Positions 8,294 through 17,050 of a stretch of 64,000 nt of DNA are shown here, one piece after another. The stretch comes from Marinobacter maroccanus (GTDB lineage Bacteria > Pseudomonadota > Gammaproteobacteria > Pseudomonadales > Oleiphilaceae). A program made the position numbers and the translations under genes. Numbering within the stretch: position 1 is the stretch's first letter; each line of letters opens with the position of its first letter. Location of the stretch: assembly GCF_002933275.1 (NCBI RefSeq), contig NZ_PSSX01000015.1:1-64000 (forward strand), written 5' to 3'. The notes under the pieces are model-generated. The model searched no databases, was not told where the DNA came from, and was given only the letters and a program-made list of their open reading frames with translations.

Positions 8294-9246
8294 TGCCTGC
8301 TCCTCCTCATTCTGTCCAGTTCGCGTGTTTCTTCCTGAATGTGTTTCGGGATCGGGTTCAGCTCCCAGATAATTCCCAGCTTGGACATCAGCCAGAGCCC
8401 GTACCAGGTAATATCAATTTCATACCAGCGGAACCCCTGGCGCACAGACTGGGGCCAGCGGTGATGATTGTTGTGCCATCCCTCGCCGAGGGTGAGCAGG
8501 GCCAGCCAGAAGTTGTTCCTGCTGTCATCAGATGTCTCGAACCGGCGCTTTCCCCATACGTGAGAAAGGGAGTTAATCGACACAGTGGCATGGAACAACA
8601 CCACCGTAGAGATAAAGAACCCCCACACCAGAAGCTGCAAACCATTGGTTCCCAGGCCTGGTGCCCAGGCGGCCAGAGCCTCACCCAGGGCGTAGATACC
8701 CACTGCGGCCAGGGCTGGCACAAGCGCATCAAACCGGTTGATCAGTTTCAGCTCGGGAAATTTGAGCCAATCGCGAACCCGGCGTTCGTCGGTGGCGAAG
8801 CCGGCGTCACAGGTGAACCAGCCCATGTGCGACCACCAGAAGCCACCCTGATGGGGTGAGTGGAGGTCCTGGACATCATCGGAATGCTGATGATGATGCC
8901 TGTGGTGAGCGGCCCACCACAATGGTCCCCGCTGGGCAGCGCTGGCGCCAAGAACGGCGAAAACGAACTGGGCAGGGCGGCTGGTCTTGAACGTCTTGTG
9001 TGCAAAGTAACGATGGTAGAATCCAGTGATCGCGAACATGCGCACCAGGAAGAATGCGATCGCAAAACCGATGGCGAAGGCGCTAACGCCGGTATAGAAC
9101 GCCAGCAAACACGCCAGGTGAAGCGCTATGAACGGAATAACCCGTAAAAAATTGAACGATCTGGACGTGGTGTCTATGTGATCCGAACCCGCCTCGGAGT
9201 CGAACCACCTCAGAATGTTTGTAAGCCAATGCTGCATTCGGGTCAT
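8290..9246 (-). CDS. Fatty acid desaturase (delta-9 type, membrane di-iron), first gene of lipid operon
   Basis: 318 residues. Membrane desaturase of the acyl-CoA/acyl-lipid type with all three histidine boxes: HRYFAH at 78-83, HHRHHHQH around 114-121 and HNNHHRWP around 260. Hydrophobic segments flank the boxes (about 37-72 and 170-215). It introduces a cis double bond into saturated acyl chains with O2 and supplies the unsaturated substrate needed by the CFA-like methyltransferase in the same operon. The first ATG (9246) has AAAGGG upstream, and a second ATG at 9237 with AGGG about ten bases before it is equally plausible. The 116-base gap to the divergent gene at 9363 should hold the operon promoter; I could not assign one. 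Confidence 0.9.
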   Translation of the reverse strand: MTRMQHWLTNILRWFDSEAGSDHIDTTSRSFNFLRVIPFIALHLACLLAFYTGVSAFAIGFAIAFFLVRMFAITGFYHRYFAHKTFKTSRPAQFVFAVLGASAAQRGPLWWAAHHRHHHQHSDDVQDLHSPHQGGFWWSHMGWFTCDAGFATDERRVRDWLKFPELKLINRFDALVPALAAVGIYALGEALAAWAPGLGTNGLQLLVWGFFISTVVLFHATVSINSLSHVWGKRRFETSDDSRNNFWLALLTLGEGWHNNHHRWPQSVRQGFRWYEIDITWYGLWLMSKLGIIWELNPIPKHIQEETRELDRMRRSRQ

Positions 9247-9362
9247 ACCCTGATTGCCCTTTCTCTTTTGTGGAACCTTGATCGCACGCTCAGCCTTGTG
9301 GCCAAAGCAGTTTCATGGGGAGTTGTACGATCTAACTACCGGAATTGGATGCACGATAAACC

Positions 9363-10391
9363 ATGTTTAATCAAACCTTTCATTCGCCTCTTATACGCCG
9401 TATCGCTATTGTTGGTTCAGGCCTCGCCGGCCTGACAGCGGCTATTAAACTGCAGGGCCTCGGCCATCACGTCACCGTCTTTGAAAAAAGCCGGGGGCCT
9501 GGTGGCAGGCTCGCAGCAAAACGGGTAACCGGCGGTTCGGCCGATGTGGGCGCACAGTACTTCACCTCCCGAAACCCGGACTTTCTGCCGTTTCTCCGTG
9601 AATTTGCCGGCACTGACAGTTTCGGACCGTGGGAAGGCCGGTTTGGTTTCCAGACAGAGGCAGGTAATTGGGAGCCGTTCCCTCCGGAAACGCGTTTTGT
9701 GGGCACGCCACGTATGACCGCCATCACCCGGGCGTTGTCCGCTCATGCCTCGGTTGTCACTGAAACCCGGGTTGGCAAATTGGCCCGAAACGACCAGTCC
9801 TGGCGTGTTCTGGATACCTCCGGCACCCACCTGGGCGACTTTGACCAGGTGATCATCACCGCGCCTCCGGCACAGGCCCGGGATCTGCTTGCCGACAGTG
9901 GCCTGGACGAACTGGCCGCGCATCTCGATGATCCGGTGAGCCGGGTTTTGCCGTGCTGGGCCGTCGCCGCCCACTTCCCGACCTCACCCTGGCCGCATCA
10001 TGAAGGCATGCGTTGCCAGCAACCGGCACTGTTCTGGGTGGCCAACAACTCCAGCAAACCCGGTCGGGATGACGACGGTCAGTGGTGGGTTTTGCATGCC
10101 AGCCCCGCCTGGACGGAAGACCATGTGGATGCACCCGCAGATGAGGTTGCCGACAAACTCCTCGCTGCCTTCCAGGAGCTGACGGGCTTTGATGTCGGGC
10201 CAGACGACGTTGTCACCCATCGCTGGCTTTATGCGCGCTCTGAGGGCGGAGAACAGCCCGGTCACCTGTGGTTCCCGGATTACGGGCTCGGACTGGCGGG
10301 CGACTGGCTCAGCGGTGGTCGGGTTGAGGGCGCGTTCGACAGCGCCTGCGGAGTGGTTGCTGAGCTGAATGCAGAGACTGCTACTCAGTAA
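9363..10391 (+). CDS. Renalase-like NAD/FAD-dependent oxidoreductase
   Basis: 342 residues. An FAD-binding Rossmann motif (IAIVGSGLAGLTAA, about residues 14-27) is followed by the glutamate-containing strand VFEKSRGPGGRLAAKR, which matches the COG3380/renalase group of small flavoproteins. A C-terminal GDWLSGGRVEGAFDSA segment contacts FAD in such proteins. The substrate is unknown. It is transcribed away from the lipid operon with a shared 116-base upstream region and converges, with an 11-base overlap, on the HD-domain gene. Confidence 0.85.
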   Translation: MFNQTFHSPLIRRIAIVGSGLAGLTAAIKLQGLGHHVTVFEKSRGPGGRLAAKRVTGGSADVGAQYFTSRNPDFLPFLREFAGTDSFGPWEGRFGFQTEAGNWEPFPPETRFVGTPRMTAITRALSAHASVVTETRVGKLARNDQSWRVLDTSGTHLGDFDQVIITAPPAQARDLLADSGLDELAAHLDDPVSRVLPCWAVAAHFPTSPWPHHEGMRCQQPALFWVANNSSKPGRDDDGQWWVLHASPAWTEDHVDAPADEVADKLLAAFQELTGFDVGPDDVVTHRWLYARSEGGEQPGHLWFPDYGLGLAGDWLSGGRVEGAFDSACGVVAELNAETATQ

Positions 10392-11865
10392 GGGATTCCT
10401 GGCTACCGGTGGTGACATCCGGGCGAGTGTAAAAATGGGTGATCGTGCCGTCACTGAATTTACTGAAGAAGGCGCTCACATCGGTGATCTTCTTCAGTGA
10501 ACGGGTGCGATGAATGGGCTCGCGCACCAGCACCTTTATACCGTTGAAATTGTCCTGGATATTCGAGAAGCGCGCCCGCATGGAGCAGGTCACCACCTGG
10601 GCCGGATTCAGGGAGAGCTCCCCGGCCAGCCAGGCGCTGTGCCGCTCAATTCCCCTGGCCGAGAGGTCTTCCCGGGTATCCAGGTGATTCAGCTTCACCC
10701 GGTTCACAATACAAAAGGAGAAACTTTTCGGGTGTTTGCGCGCCACTTTGCGGAAGGCCTCCCAGAAAAAGTTATCGGTGAGCTCGGCAAAGTAGGCCAT
10801 GTCGCTCAGGCAGGTATCCACCCATTCGAAATTCTCCGGGTCATCCAGTACTTCATTGATCGCTTCCCGAAGCAGCCAGTCAAAGCCAAGCGCAGTCTTG
10901 TGGGCATACACCTTCCGGTACATCTGGTGGCGACTGTAAACGAAGTCTTCAAGCGCCCCCAGCCCTTTCTGGGTAATGGCAAGCCCCAGCCAGGGCTCAG
11001 ATACATCCCAACCAAACCGCAGGTTACTCAGCAGGTGGTCCAGATTGAAACCGCCTATGGTGACTGATGAGTGGAAGCCATCCCGCAGCATATAGTCGGC
11101 GCGGTCGGCATCGATTTCGCCGGAGACAATGGACGACAGGAGGTCCATCACCAGGCCGGGAATATTTTCACTCAGGGGCGATCCCGCAGCGGCATCCTCA
11201 CCGGCTATAAAAGCCCAGAAAGTCCGGGCATGACGGCAGAATGTCTCGCTTGGCCTGACCTCGGTGGTCTCCATGATGCCGATGACATCCCGGGCGTAAA
11301 GACCGGCACTCTCCAGATCTACGGCCGTCAGTACGTCATGAGCGACCCGTACGGAATAATGCTCGTGTTCCAGTTCATCGGGCTCTTCCGGGTGGTAGGC
11401 GGAATAATCCACACCCCGCCAGAGATCCGCAAAACGGCCCGGCCGCGACATCAGTTCCCGAATACGCCGGGCCTGGGTGAACTGGTGGGAGAAACTGGAA
11501 TGGCCACTGTCGTGCAGCAGACAGCCCAGCCGGATGGTTTTGGCCAGGTAGTCGATGGCATCCAGCTGGCTCAGGCTCAGGTCCGTCTGCTCACTGAGCT
11601 GCCGTTCTCTCAGATAGGCGTCAATCATCGACCGGAACATCCGCGTACCTACATGCATCACACCAATGCTGTGAAGGAATCGGGAATGGGTCGCGCCGGG
11701 AAAGACCAGGCTCAGGATGTCGTTTTGACAGATGTTGCGCAGTCGCTGGAACAGCGGGTGGTCGATCACCTGGATTTCGTGCCGGTAGAGTGGAATCCCT
11801 CCGTGAACCGGATCCATGATCAGCTTGTCATAGGCTCCGAGAAGATCGTTAACGGCACGTCGCAT
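10381..11865 (-). CDS. HD-domain phosphohydrolase (dNTPase-like)
   Basis: 494 residues. The N-terminal half is an HD domain: QRLRNICQ, HSRFLHSIGVMH, then LHDSGHSSFSH (metal-binding His-Asp) and a later Asp in ADYMLRDG. This is the arrangement of COG1078 metal-dependent phosphohydrolases related to dGTPase and SAMHD1. The C-terminal part (about 300-494) is less conserved. Likely substrates are nucleoside triphosphates, but this is not proven by sequence. Apparently monocistronic; 114 bases separate its start from the divergent rssB-like gene. Confidence 0.85.
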   Translation of the reverse strand: MRRAVNDLLGAYDKLIMDPVHGGIPLYRHEIQVIDHPLFQRLRNICQNDILSLVFPGATHSRFLHSIGVMHVGTRMFRSMIDAYLRERQLSEQTDLSLSQLDAIDYLAKTIRLGCLLHDSGHSSFSHQFTQARRIRELMSRPGRFADLWRGVDYSAYHPEEPDELEHEHYSVRVAHDVLTAVDLESAGLYARDVIGIMETTEVRPSETFCRHARTFWAFIAGEDAAAGSPLSENIPGLVMDLLSSIVSGEIDADRADYMLRDGFHSSVTIGGFNLDHLLSNLRFGWDVSEPWLGLAITQKGLGALEDFVYSRHQMYRKVYAHKTALGFDWLLREAINEVLDDPENFEWVDTCLSDMAYFAELTDNFFWEAFRKVARKHPKSFSFCIVNRVKLNHLDTREDLSARGIERHSAWLAGELSLNPAQVVTCSMRARFSNIQDNFNGIKVLVREPIHRTRSLKKITDVSAFFSKFSDGTITHFYTRPDVTTGSQESLTE

Positions 11866-11979
11866 CAGATGGAATCTCCCAATTTCATAAAACTGGCCTT
11901 GTTATATCACAGGGGCGTGCCAGAATAGGCTTAATCATGCCAATTTATCGTTTATCGCTGGTAGTTTAGGGCAGTCGCC

Positions 11980-13188
11980 ATGACCTCGCGCACCGAGCGC
12001 ATACTTATAATTGACGCCGATGAAAAGGCCCGTACGGATCTCGCCCGGTATCTTGAAGCGAGGGGATTCTATGTGACGGGATATCCGGATCTCGCCGGCG
12101 CCAAGGCACTGTTTGACGATAACATTCCCGACGTCATCTTTGCAGATCTGTCTCCGGAGGCCATCCGGGATCTTGCCAACCGCCTGGAAGAAGCCGAAAC
12201 CTTCACCCCGATCGTTGCCTGCTCATCGAGTGAATCCAGTGCCGATGTGGTCAGTGCGCTTCGGGCCGGGGCCGCGGACTTTGTGCTCAAGCCCTGCAAC
12301 GACGACAAGGGCGCCCTGGATGACGTTCTCGGCAAACTGTTCGACAGGGTGCGGGTCAACCGCCTGAACCAGCTGTACCGGCAGGAACTGGAAGAGGCGA
12401 ACCGGGATCTTCGGGATGGCATTGCCGAGCTCAGGGCAGACCAGCGTGCCGGCCGGAAAGTCCAGTTACGGATGCTGCCTGAACACGAGCAGGTAATGAG
12501 TGGCCTGCACGTCGATCATCTGATCAAGCCGTCGCTCTACCTGAGCGGTGACTTTCTGGATTACTTCCGCATTTCCGACGACAAGGTGCTGGTGTACATC
12601 GCTGATGTTTCCGGTCATGGCGCCAGCTCCGCGTTCGTGACCGTACTGCTGAAAAACCTCACCAACCGCCTGCAGCGAAACCTGCGAAGGGGGTCCAGTG
12701 AGGATATCCTGTACCCAGACCGATTCCTGGAGCGCATCAACTCGGAGCTGCTGGATACCGGCCTCGGCAAACACGTAACCGTTTTCGTTGGCATCATTTC
12801 CCTGAGTGAGCGTAAATTGAATTACGCAGTGGGTGCGCATTTCCCAATGCCCATCCTGTCATTCGAGGGAGGAGAGACGGCTTTTCTCGAAGGCAGCGGG
12901 CTGCCGGTAGGGCTGTTCGAGACGCCGGAGTGGGAGGTGTACGAAGTACCCCTGAACAAACCTTTTCATCTGACCCTGTTTTCGGATGGAATTCTGGAGG
13001 TTATCCGGGAAAAAGGTTTGGATGAAAAGGAACGGACACTACTTGAACTCGTATCGGGAGGTCGTCACACTGTCGCCTCTCTTAGTGAAGCTCTGGATCT
13101 CGATCAGATCACAGAGCTACCGGACGATATCGCTATCGTGTCCGTAACTGATACCATGAACGGATCAGATAACACCCCGTCGAAATAG
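11980..13188 (+). CDS. rssB: Response regulator with PP2C phosphatase domain, RssB-like
   Basis: 402 residues. Receiver domain at about 5-125 with phosphoacceptor D56 (VIFADLSPEA); Thr/Lys switch residues are represented by the CSSS segment and K98 (VLKPC). A linker coiled coil (about 125-160) leads to a SpoIIE/PP2C phosphatase domain (about 175-392) with metal-binding SGDFLDYF and ADVSGHG motifs. This order and length match Pseudomonas RssB, encoded beside the anti-sigma-antagonist gene rssC and implicated in RpoS turnover. It has no C-terminal kinase domain, unlike HsbR. The next gene, 14 bases downstream, is the expected STAS partner. Confidence 0.82.
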   Translation: MTSRTERILIIDADEKARTDLARYLEARGFYVTGYPDLAGAKALFDDNIPDVIFADLSPEAIRDLANRLEEAETFTPIVACSSSESSADVVSALRAGAADFVLKPCNDDKGALDDVLGKLFDRVRVNRLNQLYRQELEEANRDLRDGIAELRADQRAGRKVQLRMLPEHEQVMSGLHVDHLIKPSLYLSGDFLDYFRISDDKVLVYIADVSGHGASSAFVTVLLKNLTNRLQRNLRRGSSEDILYPDRFLERINSELLDTGLGKHVTVFVGIISLSERKLNYAVGAHFPMPILSFEGGETAFLEGSGLPVGLFETPEWEVYEVPLNKPFHLTLFSDGILEVIREKGLDEKERTLLELVSGGRHTVASLSEALDLDQITELPDDIAIVSVTDTMNGSDNTPSK

Positions 13189-13202
13189 TGGCAGTGTGAA
13201 AC

Positions 13203-13694
13203 ATGGCTGGTTACAAGATCCTGCAAGCTGAAAAACAGGGCATATATGTCCTGAAGTTTATCGGGGAAATCCGGCTGAACCTGTGTTCGACGCTGGACAA
13301 TCTGGTTGAGTCCATCACCCAGGACCCTCAGTTCAAAACCGTGGTGATCGACCTGACCGAAACCGATATCATCGACAGCACCACGCTTGGCCTGCTGGCC
13401 AAGATCGCCATGGCGGCCCAGAAACAGAGTCATTTCCTGCCCACACTCATTTCGACCAACCCCGACATTACCCGCATTATCACTTCCATGGGGTTCGACA
13501 AGATTTTCATCATTGTTCGAGAACCCGCGTCCCGTATTGAAGAGCTTGAAGAAATACCTGTACTCAGGGCCAGCGAACAGCAGGTTCGGGACAAGGTTCT
13601 CGATGCCCACAAGGTGCTGATGGGCCTGAACAACCGAAACAGGGAAGAATTCAAGAATCTGGTGCGCGCTCTTGAATGTGAAGAGCCCGGCTAA
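13203..13694 (+). CDS. rssC: STAS-domain anti-sigma factor antagonist, RssC-like
   Basis: 163 residues. The STAS fold occupies about residues 5-110, with the phosphorylatable serine in DSTTLG (S59), the usual site in SpoIIAA-like antagonists. The PP2C domain of the preceding gene is its natural phosphatase. A C-terminal extension (about 115-163) is charged and helical. Start ATG at 13203 lies 14 bases after the rssB stop; the pair forms a partner-switching module likely tied to the general stress response. The matching anti-sigma kinase is not in this window. Confidence 0.85.
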   Translation: MAGYKILQAEKQGIYVLKFIGEIRLNLCSTLDNLVESITQDPQFKTVVIDLTETDIIDSTTLGLLAKIAMAAQKQSHFLPTLISTNPDITRIITSMGFDKIFIIVREPASRIEELEEIPVLRASEQQVRDKVLDAHKVLMGLNNRNREEFKNLVRALECEEPG

Positions 13695-13758
13695 CGCCTC
13701 CTGCCCTATGTGCGCGGCGCCGCCGGTTTCACACCTGATCTGACAAAACGGAAGAACT

Positions 13759-14826
13759 ATGTCTGAACAATCGATGCCTCAAGACACTGGGGCAACCGGA
13801 CCAGTGCACGATGTAGCGGTTCTCGGCGGTGGCAGTTTTGGCACCGCCATGGCCAAGGTACTGGGTGAAAACGGCCACCGCGTCCATTTCTGGATGCGCG
13901 GAGAAGCCCAGGCTGAGGAAATTCGCACCACCCGCGTCAACAGCCGCTATATGCCAGGCATTGAACTGGCCGGTGATATCCAGCCCACCACCGACCTTGC
14001 GGATGCTGTCAGCAAGGCCGAGATTGTGTTCGTTGCCATTCCCAGCAAGGCCTTTCGGGCCGTTATCCGTGAAAACTGCGATAAATTCCGCGACGACCAG
14101 ATTGTTGTCAGCCTGACCAAGGGCATTGAAGAACACGGCTTCAAGCTAATGAGCGAGATTCTCCAGGAAGAGATTCCCCGCTGTCGCATTGGCGTGCTCA
14201 GTGGCCCCAATCTGGCGGGGGAAATCGTCAACCGGGACCTGACCGCCACTGTAATCGCAGCCAAGGATCCGGATGTTCGCCGTGCTGTTCAGGATCTCCT
14301 GGGCTGCGAGTACTTCCGGGTTTACGCCAATGTGGATGTGTATGGTGTCGAGCTCGCCGGGGCACTGAAGAATATCTATGCGATTGTTGCCGGCCTTGCC
14401 TCGGCCCTGGAGATGGGGGAGAACGCCAAGGCCATGCTCATTACCCGTGGCCTTGCAGAAATGAGCCGGTTTGCCGTCAGCCTCGGTGCCAACCCGATGA
14501 CCTTTATGGGGCTGGCGGGTGTAGGCGACCTGATTGTCACCTGCACGTCGTCGAAGAGCCGAAACTATCGCGTGGGCTACGCAGTGGGGCAGGGCCAGAA
14601 TCTGGACGATGCCGTCGCTGAGCTTGGGCAGGTTGCAGAAGGTATCTATACCCTGAAGCTGGTGAAGGAAAAAGCCGAGGCGATCGGTATCTATATGCCC
14701 CTGGTCCGTGGGCTTTACGAGATTCTTTACGATAATGCTTCAATCAGGGCGGTGATCAATAGCCTGATGATGTCGGTCCAGAATTCCGACGTAGAGTTTA
14801 TATTGCCCCGTACCATCAGCCAGTAA
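13759..14826 (+). CDS. gpsA: Glycerol-3-phosphate dehydrogenase [NAD(P)+]
   Basis: 355 residues. Reduces dihydroxyacetone phosphate to sn-glycerol 3-phosphate for phospholipid synthesis. The NAD(P)-binding motif GGGSFGTA starts at residue 23, after a 15-residue N-terminal extension compared with E. coli GpsA. Conserved GPNLAGEI, ELAGALKNIYAI (catalytic Lys) and GLAGVGDLIVTCTS segments are all present. It follows rssC by 64 bases and precedes sixA by 43 bases on the same strand, a compact unit. Confidence 0.96.
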   Translation: MSEQSMPQDTGATGPVHDVAVLGGGSFGTAMAKVLGENGHRVHFWMRGEAQAEEIRTTRVNSRYMPGIELAGDIQPTTDLADAVSKAEIVFVAIPSKAFRAVIRENCDKFRDDQIVVSLTKGIEEHGFKLMSEILQEEIPRCRIGVLSGPNLAGEIVNRDLTATVIAAKDPDVRRAVQDLLGCEYFRVYANVDVYGVELAGALKNIYAIVAGLASALEMGENAKAMLITRGLAEMSRFAVSLGANPMTFMGLAGVGDLIVTCTSSKSRNYRVGYAVGQGQNLDDAVAELGQVAEGIYTLKLVKEKAEAIGIYMPLVRGLYEILYDNASIRAVINSLMMSVQNSDVEFILPRTISQ

Positions 14827-14869
14827 AACGGCCCGGACACGCCGGAGAAGGTCTGAAAGGAGAGAGCCC

Positions 14870-15319
14870 TTGCAACTGCTCATCATGCGTCACGGCGAAG
14901 CTGGCTGGCATACACTGGATCAGGAGCGCGAACTCACCGAATCCGGCCGGCTGGGCGTTGCCGAGGTTGCTGCCCGCATCGCAGAGTCGCCCTGGCGGCC
15001 AAAGCTGATCTGGAGTAGCCCTTACGTACGGGCCCGGCAAACCGCCGCTATTGTGTCTGAGATCCTCAATTGCCCCGTAGAGGAAAAGATGTTCCTCACT
15101 CCGGACGACGACCCCGGCGAGTGCCTCGATGCGCTGATCGAACAGCACGCATCGCCATTGATGATCGTCTCCCACATGCCACTGGTTGGTGGCCTTGCCA
15201 CCCTTCTGGTAGACGCCCACCGCCGGGGCATTCCGTTCATGACCTCCCAGGCGGTGATGCTCGACATGCCGGTGGTTGGCCCTGGCTGCGCAGACTTGAA
15301 AGCGCAGTTTCTGCCCTGA
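14870..15319 (+). CDS. sixA: Phosphohistidine phosphatase SixA
   Basis: 149 residues, the size of SixA. Histidine-phosphatase fold with the RHG signature at residues 7-9 (LLIMRHGEAG) and the second catalytic His in SHMPLVGG near residue 103. SixA removes phosphate from histidine phosphotransfer domains such as ArcB or NPr. The start is a TTG at 14870, chosen because AAGGAGAG lies at ideal spacing and translation begins right before the catalytic loop. Encoded directly after gpsA. Confidence 0.92.
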   Translation: MQLLIMRHGEAGWHTLDQERELTESGRLGVAEVAARIAESPWRPKLIWSSPYVRARQTAAIVSEILNCPVEEKMFLTPDDDPGECLDALIEQHASPLMIVSHMPLVGGLATLLVDAHRRGIPFMTSQAVMLDMPVVGPGCADLKAQFLP

Positions 15320-15364
15320 TACTCCAGTTATCCGACTTCTGAATCCTCAAATTCGAGCCTGACT

Positions 15365-16261
15365 ATGTACAGCTTTCCGATTGACTACGTAGAGCCGGTA
15401 TTTCGGCCCCCCAGCGAAGCCAAGTCCCTGATCCTGCCGGTTACCAACGGCTGCTCCTGGAACAAGTGCACCTTCTGCGAGATGTACACCCAACCGCAGA
15501 AGAAATTCCGGGCCCGCAAGCCCGACGACGTGCTCCAGGATATCCAGAACGCCGCCCGAAGCCTTGGCGGCGTGCGCCGGGTGTTCCTGGCGGACGGTGA
15601 TGCCATGGTGCTGCCGACCCGCCGGCTGCTGGAGATTCTCGGCCAGCTCCGAGAGGCTTTTCCGGACCTTCAGCGGGTTTCCAGTTACTGCCTGCCTCGC
15701 AACCTTGCCAAAAAGACCGTGGAAGAGCTGGCACAGCTTAAAGAAGCTGGTCTCCAGATTCTCTATGTTGGAATGGAATCCGGCGATGATGAAATTCTAC
15801 GCCGCGTTAACAAGGGCGAAACCTGGGAATCGACCCGCTCGGCGTTGCTGAAGATCCGGGAGGCCGGCCTGACCAGTTCTGTGATGGTGCTGAATGGTCT
15901 GGGCGGTGAGACCCTCTCGCGCCAGCATGCCATCAACACCGCCACGCTCTGTAATGAAACCCAGCCAGACTACCTGTCAACCCTCGTGGTGAGCTTCCCC
16001 CAGGGTGAAGAACGTTTCCGGGAAGGTTTCGGTGATGATTTCGTCCCGCTTTCGCAGCAGGGGCTGTTCGAGGAAATCCGTCTTTTCCTGGAACATCTGG
16101 AGCTCGACAGAACCATCTTCCGCAGCGACCACGCCTCGAATTACCTGGTGTTGAAAGGAACCCTTGGGCGCGACAAGCAGAAAATGCTGGAGCAGGTTAA
16201 CCTGGCCATCACAAATCCTGGCGCGGCGCCGCTTCGCGCGGAATGGATGCGCGGGTTGTAA
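15365..16261 (+). CDS. Radical SAM protein with CX4CX2C cluster motif
   Basis: 298 residues. The iron-sulfur motif is NGCSWNKCTFC with Cys at 30, 35 and 38. The spacing is CX4CX2C, not the canonical CX3CX2C. A SAM-binding FLADGDAM (about 78-85) and a GMESGDDEILRRVNKG segment (about 137-152) follow the radical SAM barrel order. It resembles the Elp3/B12-type uncharacterised radical SAM family (COG1032-like) without a cobalamin domain. Substrate unknown. It stands in line with sixA and the DUF1285 gene, 45 and 24 bases away. Confidence 0.85.
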   Translation: MYSFPIDYVEPVFRPPSEAKSLILPVTNGCSWNKCTFCEMYTQPQKKFRARKPDDVLQDIQNAARSLGGVRRVFLADGDAMVLPTRRLLEILGQLREAFPDLQRVSSYCLPRNLAKKTVEELAQLKEAGLQILYVGMESGDDEILRRVNKGETWESTRSALLKIREAGLTSSVMVLNGLGGETLSRQHAINTATLCNETQPDYLSTLVVSFPQGEERFREGFGDDFVPLSQQGLFEEIRLFLEHLELDRTIFRSDHASNYLVLKGTLGRDKQKMLEQVNLAITNPGAAPLRAEWMRGL

Positions 16262-16285
16262 ATCACTGAACCGGGAGCCACCGTT

Positions 16286-16852
16286 ATGAGCATGAATCCG
16301 GATAATCTCGCTAAAAAGGTGGAGGAAACCGTGATAAACCCCGGCAATCCGCCCATTGATCAGTGGAACCCCGAACTGTCAGGCGACATGGATCTTCGCA
16401 TCAGCCGTGATGGTCAGTGGATCTTCAAGGGTGAGCCGCTGGCACGGGAAGCCATTGTAAGACTGTTCTCCACCATTCTGCGCCGGGAGGAAGATGGTGA
16501 GTACTACCTGGTGACGCCGGTGGAAAAGTGGCGCATTCAGGTCGAGGACGCACCGCTTCTGGCGCATTCGCTCCGGGTGACCGGGGAGGGCGACCGGCAG
16601 ATCATCTCACTGACCACCAACGTGGGCGAAACCCTCGAGATTGGCCAGCACCACCCCCTTGAAGTGGGAACCTATCCGGACTCCGACGAACCGCGGCCTG
16701 TCGTCAAGGTTCGCCACGGCGTCGAAGCTCGCCTGGTAACCGCCGCCTATTATGATCTGGCCGAGCATGTGGTCGAGCGGAATGAAGGCGGTCATCCTGT
16801 TCTTGGCGTTTTTAGTCACGGAATTTTCTACGAAATCGGGCAGGGTGGTTGA
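16286..16852 (+). CDS. DUF1285 family protein
   Basis: 188 residues, the usual length of the family. The segments GQWIFKGEPLAREAIVRLFSTILR and HHPLEVGT, and the ending HPVLGVFSHGIFYEIG, are typical of DUF1285, soluble proteins of unknown role common in gammaproteobacteria and alphaproteobacteria. It lies 24 bases after the radical SAM gene and probably in the same transcript. About 200 bases without a gene follow (16853-17050), in which I see no clear terminator. Confidence 0.85.
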   Translation: MSMNPDNLAKKVEETVINPGNPPIDQWNPELSGDMDLRISRDGQWIFKGEPLAREAIVRLFSTILRREEDGEYYLVTPVEKWRIQVEDAPLLAHSLRVTGEGDRQIISLTTNVGETLEIGQHHPLEVGTYPDSDEPRPVVKVRHGVEARLVTAAYYDLAEHVVERNEGGHPVLGVFSHGIFYEIGQGG

Positions 16853-17050
16853 AAACCCATACTACGGCCCCAGAATTACGGTAGAAAACGCATTAGCTCA
16901 GTTGTTAAACTGTGTTTTCATACTTGTTATGAGCCTGGCTCTCTAACGAGGCCCGGTGGTCGTTAGTCCCTCTGTGCAGTCTGGCTGTTCACGATCACTT
17001 TCGATTGCCTAAATCAATTAAACAGTCATTGCGACACGCAAGGAGATCAC

